Source: Ligula intestinalis (taxonomy: Eukaryota; Platyhelminthes; Cestoda; Diphyllobothriidea; Diphyllobothriidae). Taken from it: a stretch of DNA of 64,000 nt. The notes under the pieces are model-generated. The model had not been told where the DNA came from. It saw only the letters and a program-made list of their open reading frames with translations, and ran no database searches. Every line of letters starts with the position of its first letter. The first letter of the stretch is position 1. The position numbers were made by a program, and so were the translations under genes. The stretch lies in the NCBI GenBank assembly GCA_036362985.1, contig JAYGXS010000007.1, positions 10,293,466-10,357,465 on the forward strand, given 5' to 3'. Shown one piece after another: positions 22,808 through 33,220 of this stretch.

Positions 22808-23999
22808 AAATTGACACGCGATCGGTTGTTGGTGGTTAAACTGCTGCACATTGTACTTATTTGACGCACTCGGTTATGAATACGCTCTTTTTATGTGCTT
22901 AATGTGTTTTCAAATGAATTCCTCGCTCAAAACATTCACAAATTTTGGCGGAAATCTATGGTTGCTTATATTGCGGGGGTTTATCATGCTAGCAGCTACC
23001 CTAGACTAAGTTTCCGCATTCGAGAGTAAGATAAAGTCGAGAGTTTTATCAAGTCAAATTGCACCACTTGAATATCGATTTTTTTCCACGTAAGTCCGCT
23101 GAAGCAAGATGCAAGCTCGCAGGCTATTTGTAGCAAACAAGATGTTTTATAGATTTTAAGAGGCCATATCGGCATTTCGTATTGTCGGTTGTGTCTTAAA
23201 TACAGAAAAACAGACTTGAAGTATCCATGCATCCAGTTTGAGGCAAACCTATTTACGCTTGCATCCTCTGTTAATCGTGGTCACAGGGAATGGAACCAAT
23301 TTTACGGAAAATTTTGAATGGTACTTCCAAGACTTATTGGATTCCCCTCTCCCCTTCTCGGTGCAAGAAGGTAGCTTTGGAGAAATCATCATATAAATGC
23401 GTCTGATAACTCAAAATCAAAGATCAGAGTATTATAAAAGGAAGGTACGTAAGATTTGTGGCAGGAATCTTTAACTTGGGTCATGACGGAATAGCAGGAT
23501 AATGTCCAATCCAGTCCAGTAATATGCAACGCATTTTCAGACCTACAGAACCGGTTTTCATGGGGAAAATTGCGTCCAAACATTGCCGATAGCAGAAACA
23601 AACGCCCCGAACTTTTTATTCACGTGCTCGTGAGTTACAAGATGTTTTTTCGTCGGAAATCCTTCTCTATGAAATTCACCCAGCGGCGCAATTACCTTGC
23701 GTATTTGCTGCCAATATGAATACTGTACATACGATGTCTTGGTTCGTCATACCTCCAGAGCAAATAAGGCAACCTCAAGCTATGTTAAGGTAGCCAAGTA
23801 CTCCAATAAAATCATGAATCACTCAATCATGCCGGACGTCAAAATAATTTGACGTACAGCGTTATCTTCGGTCGAACAAATTTGGAATTCTCCATGACCA
23901 TCTCCTATGCAAGTCTATCTGACCTAGGGGCTATTGTTTCCTGCTGGTTTGTTTCTGTTCTTCACATCGACTGACCTTCAAACGGTGTCGCGCTTCTTT
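22808..23999. other. No recognisable feature
   Basis: A+T-leaning DNA with frames no longer than 78 codons. No repeat matched. Confidence 0.35.
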
Positions 24000-25065
24000 T
24001 GCCAAAAGTGTTTGCCGTCCGCCTCCCTTGTTGAAGATCGGCCCACTGAACGGAATGCGACCTCGTAGGGAGCGCTTTCAGGCTCGCTGGCCTGAAGACC
24101 CCAGACGCGTCCAGATGGTCGCGGTTGTCTCAGAACCACCTGAACATGTCACCCCTCGGCCAACGCAACAGGGCCCCCTTTATGCGACACCTCGTGCAAA
24201 TCACCAATCGTAACCCACATGAACTCGCTCCACAGTCAAGTAAAAGCAGCTGCTACCCCTCTCATCCGCATAAACGCTCCCTCAAGTCTCGTTTAAAGCA
24301 GTCAGTGCTAGCCCTGGCTTCGACCTGCACGTGTGATGTTATCTGACACGCGTTGTTTCTTCGTCTAGAGTTAGATGTTATATCTGGCCGTACCAACTGT
24401 TTTATTTAGTTTATTGTCTATTACTCACTGTTTATCCAATAGTACCGTACCATATCAGTTGTTGTTATCATTGCGGATTGGCGTGTGCTCTACGACAGGA
24501 TACTGAGCCAAAGGATAGCCAAAGAAACAGTATCAGTAGTTGGTCATTGGGGGTGCTAATAAGTAAGTGGAAGAGCTAGCGAATGCAATCAACAACAGAA
24601 GGGAAGTCAGCCGCTAGGCCTGCGACAGCCTGCCTCCGTGGTCGTCCTCCCACCGTCTAATTTATCCTGTCTGTTCGCGGATTGAGCCGCGCGCGTGGCA
24701 AGAGCTGGACGCTGTGCCCTCGTTGATTTCCTTTAGGTAAACTTGCAGCCGACGCCCAACATTGCCGGCGTCCTTTTTCAAGGCCAGTAACCTCAAGGTC
24801 ATCCATGATCGCGGTGAGTACTGGCAGACGCACTGTTGTGTAGCCACTCGATTGACATCCACACAACCACTCCCGGGCACGACCGGATGCAGTCAACATC
24901 AGCTCTGGTTTTGCCGGTGGCAACTGCTGCCTGAGGCGGCAAATCAGTGTTCTGCGCACACATTAAAGCCCTCATCTGGTGACTTCTGTCTTTTACCTAC
25001 AACCTGGTATTCGAACTGATGATTTTAATGATCCGGGTACACAGACATTGGTTAGACCGCTACAG
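24000..25065 (+). repeat. Dispersed repeat family B, copy 2
   Basis: Relative of 1-775: 24140-24260 and 24957-25062 align to it in the same order. The centre, 24360-24950, does not match and may be an insertion or divergence. Confidence 0.45.
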
Positions 25066-25079
25066 TTTAAGTCCCCCGC

Positions 25080-25310
25080 CCCTGCCCCGGCACCAAGGCG
25101 TGCACCTTACGGCGGGACTTACTGCCACTGTTTACTGGCTAGGCTCAGTAAATCTTCATAGAGTGGAACCGACAAAGACCTGTGAGACCGCAATGGCCAC
25201 TTCTGACTTATTCGCCGTCAGGGCAGGCGACCCCCAAGATTCGAACCCGCAACCCTTTGGTGAGTGAACGTAACACCCTGCCATTGAGCTGGGAGTGGGC
25301 ATAACTGGCT
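25080..25310 (-). repeat. tRNA-derived SINE (family D), degenerate
   Basis: On the minus strand the head is CAGCTCAATGGCAGGGTG with B box GGGTTCGAATC. The body is recognisable as GAATAAGTCAGAAGTGGCCA and TGCGGTCTCAC. Ribozyme core lost. Confidence 0.6.
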
Positions 25311-25402
25311 GGTGCTGATTGAAAGGAGCGAATCCTGATTGGATGGGAATGCAACCAATCAGAAAAGCCGCCTTCTTCCGCCTGAGCCGCTGCTGCAATG
25401 AC

Positions 25403-25439
<37 letters not shown>

Positions 25440-26027
25440 GGGCGCTCAGCTGATGAAACCGCGAGCTCAGCCACGGGGATCCCGTGCCAGCGGGCATCAT
25501 CAAGGGGCCACGTCAGTCAGCCGTTGCAGGTCTCTCAGTGTACGGCAAAATCGCGCGCACACACACACACACACGCGTAGGGGTGGGCGAATGTGCGTGC
25601 GTGCGAGCGAGCACCGACGGAGCTGACCCAGGCGCAGTGCACTTCCGTGGCGATGATCACGTCTGGGGCGCGTGACACGCGGCTACTCCAGCTGACGGTT
25701 CAGCCGGGCGGGGGGGGGCAGAGAGGGTGTTTATTTAAGCTCCATCAGCTCCCCCACCACACACTTTTTCCGTCAGTCCATCCGCGTGGACCCAGCTGCT
25801 GATGCCACCGTGTCTGTCTTATAAACAAGCCCGGCACAGCACAGCACACAGCTGTATGCGAAGTCATTTCTCCCCCCGGCACGGGCGGGTCACTCGATGG
25901 GTGCGTGCGCGTGTTGCCTGTATACTAGCAAACACACGGTCACACGTCCCTCATATCCACGCCACAGCAGGCCGAGACACTGAAGATAAACAACCGCCTC
26001 CATCCAGGGGTTATGCTTTGGCTGGCT
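25311..26027. other. Microsatellites, no gene
   Basis: (TC)n at 25407-25437, (CA)n at 25558-25574 and a G run near 25710. The many overlapping frames here reflect G+C richness. Confidence 0.45.
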
Positions 26028-26229
26028 CGGCGAACACCTTGCCAAACTCCTGCTCGCGTTAGCTTCCACTTGCGGCAGCTCCGCCGATTCGGACCAGATT
26101 CTGGTTGCTGTGGGGATGCATAAGGTGCCCCGACAGAGGTACTCATGTTGACAGGCTGACAGCCGAGTTATTTTTTTTAATGAAAAGAAGCGAATATGCG
26201 TGCCCCAGGTTCTTGTTGTAAAGAAGACG

Positions 26230-26295
26230 AAGACGCGATCTCTGGAACGATCGTTTTTCCTGAGCTTTCGGCTCCACACGAGAAGCTATCGTCAG
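26230..26295 (-). ncRNA. Hammerhead-like motif near a PLE 3' end
   Basis: Minus strand: CTGACGA, then a GCTTC/GGAGC hairpin, then CGAAAGCTCAGG. This is the PLE-tail pattern with a 5-bp stem II. It lies just downstream of the endonuclease at 26423-27126 on the same strand. Stem III is not clear. Confidence 0.35.
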
Positions 26296-26422
26296 AGTAA
26301 ATGAGAACAGCAAATGTCAGTTATGCATGAATGGGGTTGGTAGGAGAGGAGGTGGTAGGAGAGGAGGTGGTGGTGGTGGCAATTATTGATTGGTCTTTGT
26401 CCACGCCAAGTCCATTCTTACG

Positions 26423-27126
26423 CTATCTTATCGTGTCTCCGAAGCCCGTCTCTGGAGTAGTGGCATGTGACCTTGAGGTGGTGGCCTGCATGCCTGTAGA
26501 GGAGCTGGGCCCTGGTTTCTGGCCACGGGCACGGATGGCAAAATAACAGGGTGGTTTATCCACATGTCTGTTTCTGGAGTTAGGATCTGACACCCAGGCC
26601 TCCAGCAGTTCGCGTCTCGTCCTATTACTGGCCCGTGCCATTATCCATGTGTTCGAGAAGTCAAATTCGTGGCCTTCTTCCAGAGTGTGGGTAGCGATCT
26701 GGGACTGTGGGTCGCCTTTCTGCACTGCCCGTTTGTGCCCCGTTATTCGTGAGCTAAGTTGTCGCCCGATCTGCCCGGTATAATGGCAAGAACAGTCGCG
26801 ACATGGCACCTGATAAATGACGCCAGACTGCTCACCTACATCCAACGGGTCTTTGATTTGCATGACTCGTGCACGCATGGTAGCTGTCGGACGATGAGAA
26901 ATACCCACGGCGAGCTCTGCAGCGATACGCTCGGTTGCTTCTGACACATTTTTACTGTACTGTAGAGGGTGCCAGAGCGTTGGTGGTCCCCTTTCGTTTT
27001 TTCCCAGTGGGCGCGTTCGGAGGCATCGGTGGATGAAGCTGTTTGGGTATCCATTCCTGGCAAGTGGTCCCGAAAATGTCTTAATTCTTGCGCTCGTCCT
27101 TCCGGTTCACTGCAGTGTGTCTTCAC
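26423..27126 (-). pseudogene. Penelope-like element: linker and GIY-YIG endonuclease
   Basis: The upstream frame (27126-26950) has KTHCSEPEGRAQELRHFRDH and then, after a frameshift, a block like the usual PLE linker. The downstream frame (26947-26423) has SEATERIAAELAVGISHRPT, MQIKDPLDVGEQSGVIYQVP, CRDCSCHYTGQIGRQL, ITGHKRAV, IATHTLEEGHEFDF and RELLEAWVSDPNSRNRH. This is the CCHH-linker and GIY-YIG order of PLEs. The GIY-YIG signature is present as VIYQVP and HYTGQ. The reverse transcriptase part is missing. Confidence 0.85.
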
Positions 27127-27990
27127 CCTCTGAAATAGTGCTCGAATACAGCCACGTTTATGCGTTAGACTAGACTATCGCTTGTTCACGAGTCCACCTG
27201 ACAGCACGTTATAACTAAAATGCTATCCCCCTCTGGGAAAAATTATGTGAAGAAGCTAGCCGTGCTGTGGTGACTATTGACTATTACTATTTACTCGTCA
27301 AACAGAGTGAGGAAAATTCAATGAAAGTCGATAGAGGGAGAAAGAAATGCGCCTCTATTCAGAGGTTGTGCTCTCTCCGTCTTTCTGGCTAAGCGGACAC
27401 CTTGCCAAACTGCTGCTCGTGGTAGCATTCGCTTACGCCAACTCCCTCGTCCCTTCCACCCCGATTCAAACCTTATCCTAGTTGTCGGGGATGCCTAAAG
27501 TTTTTGGACAGAGGTTGTCACTTTGACAGACTGATTATCGAGTTGGTTTTTTTTAATTTGCACGAGACTGTCGCTTGTTCACGAGTCCACCTGACAGCAT
27601 ATTATAACTGACATGCTACCCCGATTCGGAACATATTCTAGTTACCGGGGGATGCCTAAAGTGATCGGGCAGGGGTTATCACTTTGACAGAATGACAGCC
27701 GATTTGTTTTAAAAAGTTGCATGAGAGGTTGCACTACATGCATCAATGATGAAGCTAGGCAAACAATTATTAGAGTTGATTGGTTCACCATACCTTCGAG
27801 GGCATTTACTCCGAGTTGAGCCTTAAATTCTGAGGAAATAGAGAGAGGCTGAAATGATGTGTAGTCATTCGAGAGGAGCTAGTCGTATTGTGGTGGGCAT
27901 CAACTATCACCATTTCCACTGTCAAACAGAGTGAGGTGAATGCAATAAAAGTAGGTAAAGGGAGACAGATGGGAGAGAGAAATACGCTGA

Positions 27991-29400
27991 AACTTGAAGG
28001 AAGCATCCACATTTTACGTACTTAAGGATAGTTCTAAGAAACAAATTACTCAAAAAATATATATGCGAGAGAGTGCTCTAAAGGTAATATGGGGGGCCGA
28101 GTGGGTCCTCTGACAGATAGGTGAACGCATGTATGCCACTTTATACGTTTCCATAAACGCCATATCTATTATGCGAATATGCGTAACCTCAACTTCTGGA
28201 TTTCCGTTTCCTTGTACGTGACATAGTAGGCTAAGAGAGGGGAGTATACAATGCTGACATACCGATGTACGACAGGAAATATGCCGACGCATAGTACGGC
28301 AAGACTTCGCAGAATGGAGTGGATGGGCAGTCTCATCATCAGCAAATTGCTTGACCGTTGTAAAATGTCGCTGTATTATACTAGCAGGTAAAAAGCATAA
28401 GAAACACCGGCAGCTAAACAGAGCATTCGGAGGCTACATTTAAAATCAACAGGTCTTTTTAAACAAAAAAGAGCAATAGAGAATGAGGGGGGAGTGGAAA
28501 TTCAGACATCTATAAATCCCCAGAATTTGGCTTGAGGTTTGTGCATTAACTGATATAATATCGAGGTTTACATATTTTAACGTAGACGGTTTCAATATAA
28601 AGAGTAAATGAAACATTAGATGTCAGAGTGACACCAAGGTAACGGAAAGAGGCTATTTTGTTGGGAACAATATCTGCATATGCAGGACTGGGAGAGGGTC
28701 GCAAGCAGAAAACAATGGCTTCTGACTATCCAGTAGAAGACAATTGGCTAACGACCATGGTGAGACGTGATCCAAGGCATCTTTCGGAATCTAGAGCTGG
28801 GTTTGAAGTTTGAGAGGATGACCAACAACAATATCCTTAGCATATTGTAGATACAAACATTCGTTTGGCGGTCATAGGTCGTCACTGTGGAGGGAGAAGA
28901 GGTGAAGAGATAAGATAGACCGTTGAAGAACTCCGTAATTGTTGGGGAGGACCGTGGATTTTACAGTAAAGGGTCACTTGTCCTAATTAACTGGTCATAG
29001 TCTCTTCTCAGCCTCCTTGTCGGTCATTTTCTTCCCATAATCTTCGCTATTTCACTGAGGTCCCCCCGCCTCCACCCAGAATGAGAAATCCTTGTGTCCG
29101 CCTTCTGTGACAGTCGGTAGTCAGGCAAATGGTTGCATGAGAAAACCCCCAAATTCGCTAGAAGTCTAATAATCCAGTAACGGCATCAAGACAGGGGTTT
29201 GGGTGAGGTCAAAAGTACATTTTCTAGTATTGTTGTGACAGAACCGTGATTAACTTGGCGAATCGTGACCAGTTAAGCACAAGTGAAGCGCTCTGACACG
29301 TGTCACACGTGCCCGACTGGTAAACAGACCTGACACCAGCTTCACACCCTATGCCGTGCCGCCAGGTGAGGGGGGGGGGGGTGTACTCTTCGACAGCGTA
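27991..29400. other. No recognisable feature
   Basis: Frames up to 80 codons without motifs. A G run lies at 29369-29380. Confidence 0.35.
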
Positions 29401-29404
29401 CGTA

Positions 29405-29715
29405 TTGAGAGCTAGTTGCTATCTAAACACCAGAAGGATCCCCAAATAATAAGTCTGGGAAAACTGATTGAAGTCGAACAACTTTACTGCTCTAAAAGCC
29501 GTACAGTGACGCCGCGTACGAAAGCCAGCCGTGCAGGTGCAAAAATGTGGATGTGACAAATTTAGGCCGTACGGCTGACGATAATCAAATGAGGCAGGGT
29601 TATCGATTAGATACAAGCGTAAACGCGGTGAGTTGACATCAAGCGCGCAAAAGGGCAAAAGCGCGCAGCGAGTGAAGCTCAACACACGAAAGGTAGCATG
29701 AGTCAGCGCAGCGGT
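29405..29715 (-). repeat. LTR-like family H, copy 2
   Basis: Inverse counterpart of 11965-12265, matching along its whole length. A further piece resembling the 42600-42740 copy lies at 29940-30070. Confidence 0.6.
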
Positions 29716-30095
29716 ATCGCAAAAGAGTTAAGACTACGACGGTTTAAGCCTAACTACTGCGACCTTACAGGCCCGGTTCCTTAGGAGATGAGAGACGTCT
29801 TGGAAAGCCAGGGAGTAGGAAGGTTGACTCGGTCTAGCGTACCTCCGAACGTGAGATCCATGAGTGAGAGCAGCGGCGGCGCGTCCGCCACGCACCTGGG
29901 CGAAAGACCGAGTGAGTTGCGCCTTGCCTGCCGGGCCGTGGAAGCGTAATCAAACATCTGTCGCCAATCAGACGGCGGAATTATCGATTGCCTATGAGTG
30001 TAGGCGCCAGCGGGTCGATAATACGCGAGGTAGATGAATAATCACGGGTGTAAGCTCTGGCAGGGTGAAGGCAGCGTCCGTGGCAGGATCCTACA
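29715..30095 (-). repeat. LTR-like family A copy, chimeric
   Basis: It starts TATCGCAAAAGAG, has CTACGACGGTTTAAGCC and CCCGGTTCCTTAGGAG, and would end CCTACA at 30095, with GCGG and GTGG flanks (3 of 4). Its far half resembles family H around a TCTGATTGGC word, so it may be a recombinant. Confidence 0.45.
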
Positions 30096-30099
30096 GTGG

Positions 30100-30710
30100 C
30101 TCTGGGCGACGGAATCCTCCATACGTTTTTGCAAGTAGAAACAGCATTGCGTTAGCTAACGGTATTTCCTGTGTATTTGAGCCGCCAACTATATGAAGAA
30201 CCCTCATAAAGACCACTGTGGAGCAACTCATGCTCAGTCGGTAGCTTTCAGGGAACGAGCAATAGCATGCTGAACAGCTGGATGTAGTGACCCCAAGATT
30301 CACTTGCCTCTCACGGCTGCTAGCCAGTGCTTTATGCTCCGTTCTGGCCAATCACACTGAGGGCTGACTCACGCAGGACCTCAATGTGACGACTGGCACC
30401 CGCTTCGGATGCCACGCTCTCGGGTGCGAACGCATGAAGGTCGGCATCCTCTAACCTTTTCAGAGCAAGTTCTCTACAGAATATACTATTCCGCCCACCT
30501 GGTGTCCCACTTCTTCGTTGTACACACGGAACTCGATCTGAAGAACGCAGCCTCAAGGTTCTTCATTGTTAAGTCCATCCAGTGAGATAGGGACGCGTGT
30601 CAGAAAAATACACGGTCGAACACAGCTTTGTGAATGATATTGTCTGCCCCCGCACAAGTTCATCCGGAATAGGGATCTTATAGGCGAATAAATGTGAGCT
30701 TCTTAAATAA
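30100..30710. other. No recognisable feature
   Basis: Frames at 30091-30556 on the minus strand show no domain. Nothing else seen. Confidence 0.35.
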
Positions 30711-30714
30711 ATAA

Positions 30715-31228
30715 ATATGATATGCCTAAAGATTCGGGGTCCAGATATGTTATCGAGTGTATCGTCTCCCAAAGAAGAGGAAGAAGAAGGGGCGGGTTTG
30801 CGATCCAAATTGTATTTGGACTGACGTTTCAAAATCTCTCGCGCTACCATCGTCAGAGTATCGTGCTTACTCTTCCGCGGGCCTTGAGTGAAATCGCCAC
30901 GCCACCAAGCTTGTGAAGTAACCGTGTTCCCCACCCCACGTGCGTTCGCCGCTGGTTGAACTCGCCACTGGTCGGCAGCAAACACGTCCGAGCCAACCAG
31001 CGGAGAGCGCACGTGGAAGGAACACGCTCACTTCACAAGACCGGTGGTGAGGCAATTTCACTCAAAGCCCGCAGAAAAGAAAGCACGATACTCTGACGAT
31101 GGTAGCGCGAGAGATTTTGAAACGTCAGTCCAAATACAATTTGGTCCACGAACCCGCCTTTTTTCTTCTTCCTCTACTTTGAGAGACGATGCACTCGATA
31201 ACATATCTGGACCCAGAATCTTTAGGCA
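30715..31228. mobile_element. PLE-associated long inverted repeat with two hammerhead-like motifs
   Basis: 30718-30958 and 30998-31228 are inverted copies, by eye over 85% alike, round a spacer of about 36 bp near 30960-30996. Each arm holds CTGACGA ... GAAACGTCAG (31093-31128 plus; 30831-30856 minus) and a GAAGAAGAA stretch. The reverse transcriptase of a PLE starts just to the right in minus orientation. PLEs are known for inverted or partial terminal repeats carrying hammerhead motifs. Confidence 0.65.
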
Positions 31229-31239
31229 TATCAATATAT

Positions 31240-31378
31240 ACACATATATATATATGACGTGTTTCTTTTTGAAGGGCATTTCCTCTTCGTCGTACCTTCT
31301 ATCAAATAGCTCGCTGACTACTCTCATCGCCAGTTCGTTAGGGATGGATGTGAATAGTGAGACAACGTCAAAGGACAC
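31240..31378 (-). pseudogene. Penelope-like reverse transcriptase, short fragment
   Basis: The minus-strand translation from 31378 reads MSFDVVSLFTSIPNELAMRV and then VSELFDRRYDEEEMPF, the conserved SFDVxSLFTxIP block of PLE reverse transcriptases. It stops at the inverted-repeat arm and is cut by the run of N on its other side. Confidence 0.8.
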
Positions 31379-31384
31379 CAGTAT

Positions 31385-31784
31385 NNNNNNNNNNNNNNNN
31401 NNNNNNNNNNNNNNNNNNNNNNNNNNNNNNNNNNNNNNNNNNNNNNNNNNNNNNNNNNNNNNNNNNNNNNNNNNNNNNNNNNNNNNNNNNNNNNNNNNNN
31501 NNNNNNNNNNNNNNNNNNNNNNNNNNNNNNNNNNNNNNNNNNNNNNNNNNNNNNNNNNNNNNNNNNNNNNNNNNNNNNNNNNNNNNNNNNNNNNNNNNNN
31601 NNNNNNNNNNNNNNNNNNNNNNNNNNNNNNNNNNNNNNNNNNNNNNNNNNNNNNNNNNNNNNNNNNNNNNNNNNNNNNNNNNNNNNNNNNNNNNNNNNNN
31701 NNNNNNNNNNNNNNNNNNNNNNNNNNNNNNNNNNNNNNNNNNNNNNNNNNNNNNNNNNNNNNNNNNNNNNNNNNNNNNNNNNNN
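31385..31784. other. Assembly gap, exactly 400 N
   Basis: No sequence. The gap falls inside a PLE next to a long inverted repeat. The round number suggests an estimated gap size. The long frames predicted across it are artefacts. Confidence 0.95.
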
Positions 31785-31834
31785 GGGGACGCGCATCTTC
31801 GATTCTATTAGCAAAATATATCGATATATCCCGA

Positions 31835-31975
31835 TAATCATTCTGCCTACATCTGTAGCTCTTGTGCGGCCGCTGGCTGGGCTCCAACAAGGGCCGCAAG
31901 GCATAGCGGGATGAGTGAGTCTGGTTACCGCTCGGTGAGTGCCTATGTACGTCGGTATGTCGGTAGGGTCCACTA
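31835..31975 (+). repeat. tRNA-derived SINE (family D), tail only
   Basis: GTGCGGCCGCTGGCTGGGCT, GGGATGAGTGAGTCTGGTTA and CGCTCGGTGAGTGC match the inverse of the tail at 58600-58740. The head would lie in or beyond the gap. Confidence 0.5.
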
Positions 31976-31979
31976 ATAA

Positions 31980-32540
31980 ACCTCATAGCCCGTTATTGAA
32001 TCGCAGCCAGTGCATCGTCATACAAAGCATGCCTGAATCTTCTTCGGAGACCCAAAAGAATAGAATTGACCATGATATGGATTTATTCCGCGGATACATT
32101 AAACTTCTCCGACATGAAAAGGAAGAAATGGTGGTCCCCGTCCTTAAAGCATTTAGGATGGGCCTGAAGAAGGGTCCATATACGGACTCGGGTCAACCCA
32201 GACCAATAAAATTTATACTCAAGCACGAAGAACAAGCGAAGCTACTGTTGAACAGGAAATCGCATCTACAGAACAAGTACCCAACGGTTTTTATTCAGCG
32301 GGAGTACTCGCCGGCCGAGAGGGAGAAGTGGAGGGCACTGAAAACCGAACTCCACGGGAGATCCAATGCGGGCGAGAGGAACCTGCGAATAATGAACGGG
32401 GAAATCATCACCGCCCAGAAGTCATTCCTCTGGAGACAGCCAATAACGCTGAGTTTTACAGACAAAAACCAGACCAAAACTCAGGCAATAAATTAGCTAA
32501 TCCGCAGAGACCTTCCGGCTCCCTCGACCCACAAATCGCT
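31980..32540 (+). pseudogene. CR1-like LINE, ORF1-like protein
   Basis: Frame 31939-32496; a likely start is the Met at 32030 (MPESSSETQKNRID). It contains RPIKFILKHEEQAKLLLNRK, YPTVFIQREYSPAEREKWRA and IITAQKSFLWRQPITL, the short basic protein found ahead of the endonuclease in CR1-like elements of flatworms. The ending is probably frameshifted. The next module begins at 32550. Confidence 0.65.
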
Positions 32541-32549
32541 TAGAACTCT

Positions 32550-33220
32550 ATGCCGGCGAAGCTGTGCTTTCTTTATACGAACGCACAGAGTTTGCTTCAG
32601 AAGATTGACAGGCTCAAAGTTTGTATAGCTGACCTACAGCCGGATGTCATATCCATTACAGAGACCTGGCTACAGGCCGACGTAATGGATACCGAAATTG
32701 TACCCGGAGAGTACCAAGTTTTTCGTCGGGACCGGATACATAGGAGGGAGGAAAAACAGTGTTGGTCAAGAAGGGCATCATTGCGTCAGAACGCAAAATT
32801 GGTTCGTCTCATGATTGTGAAGAGCTATGGCTTAAACTGAAAACGCGTGGTGCACTCACTTTACATTTCATGACTGTTTATAGACCGCCAAATCAATCTC
32901 CACAGGGTGGCGAGACCTTGTTTGGACTAATGCGTGAACTGGCTCAAAATGAAAATGCGCTGATCACTGGAGATTTTAACGCCCAGCTAATTAACTGGGA
33001 TGAGCTATCAGTTAAGGGTTCTCATGAGTCTTTTAGCTCCAGATTCTTAAAGCTGACGGGGGACCTCTCTCTCGTGCAGAATGTTGGATTCCCAACGAGA
33101 ATAAAAGAAGCACAAACAGCGAACTGTTCGGACCTCGTATTATTGAAAGACCCGATTGAAACAAGCGAAATTAGGCCAATCGCGCCTCTTGGAAAGAGTG
33201 ATCATGTCATGATCCTGTGA
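32550..33220 (+). pseudogene. CR1-like LINE, apurinic-type endonuclease domain
   Basis: Two frames joined by a frameshift near 32750. The first has LCFLYTNAQSLLQKIDRLKV, ADLQPDVISITETWL and GEYQVFRRDR. The second has LKTRGALTLHFMTVYRPPNQ, ITGDFNA and LGKSDHVMIL. NxxS, E-T-W, GDFN and SDH are the catalytic blocks of the exonuclease-endonuclease-phosphatase fold used to nick target DNA. The frameshift makes this copy defective. Confidence 0.85.

Larger units (their letters stand above)
26028..27990. repeat. Complex local repeat (family E) around a PLE
   Basis: 26028-26185, 27395-27558 and 27612-27715 share CACCTTGCCAAACT, GGGGATGC.TAA, GACAGAGGT and TTGACAG. 27165-27225 and 27567-27627 share GCTTGTTCACGAGTCCACCT and GACAGCA. 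27253-27352 and 27876-27990 share GTCAAACAGAGTGAGG. The PLE endonuclease lies between the first and second sets. Confidence 0.6.

Noticed and set aside
25398..25580. Ser/Leu-rich frame as a secreted peptide
   Set aside because: Its hydrophobic-looking start is only a TC microsatellite.
31044..31986. Frames of 185-255 codons on both strands
   Set aside because: They run through the 400-base run of N and are artefacts.
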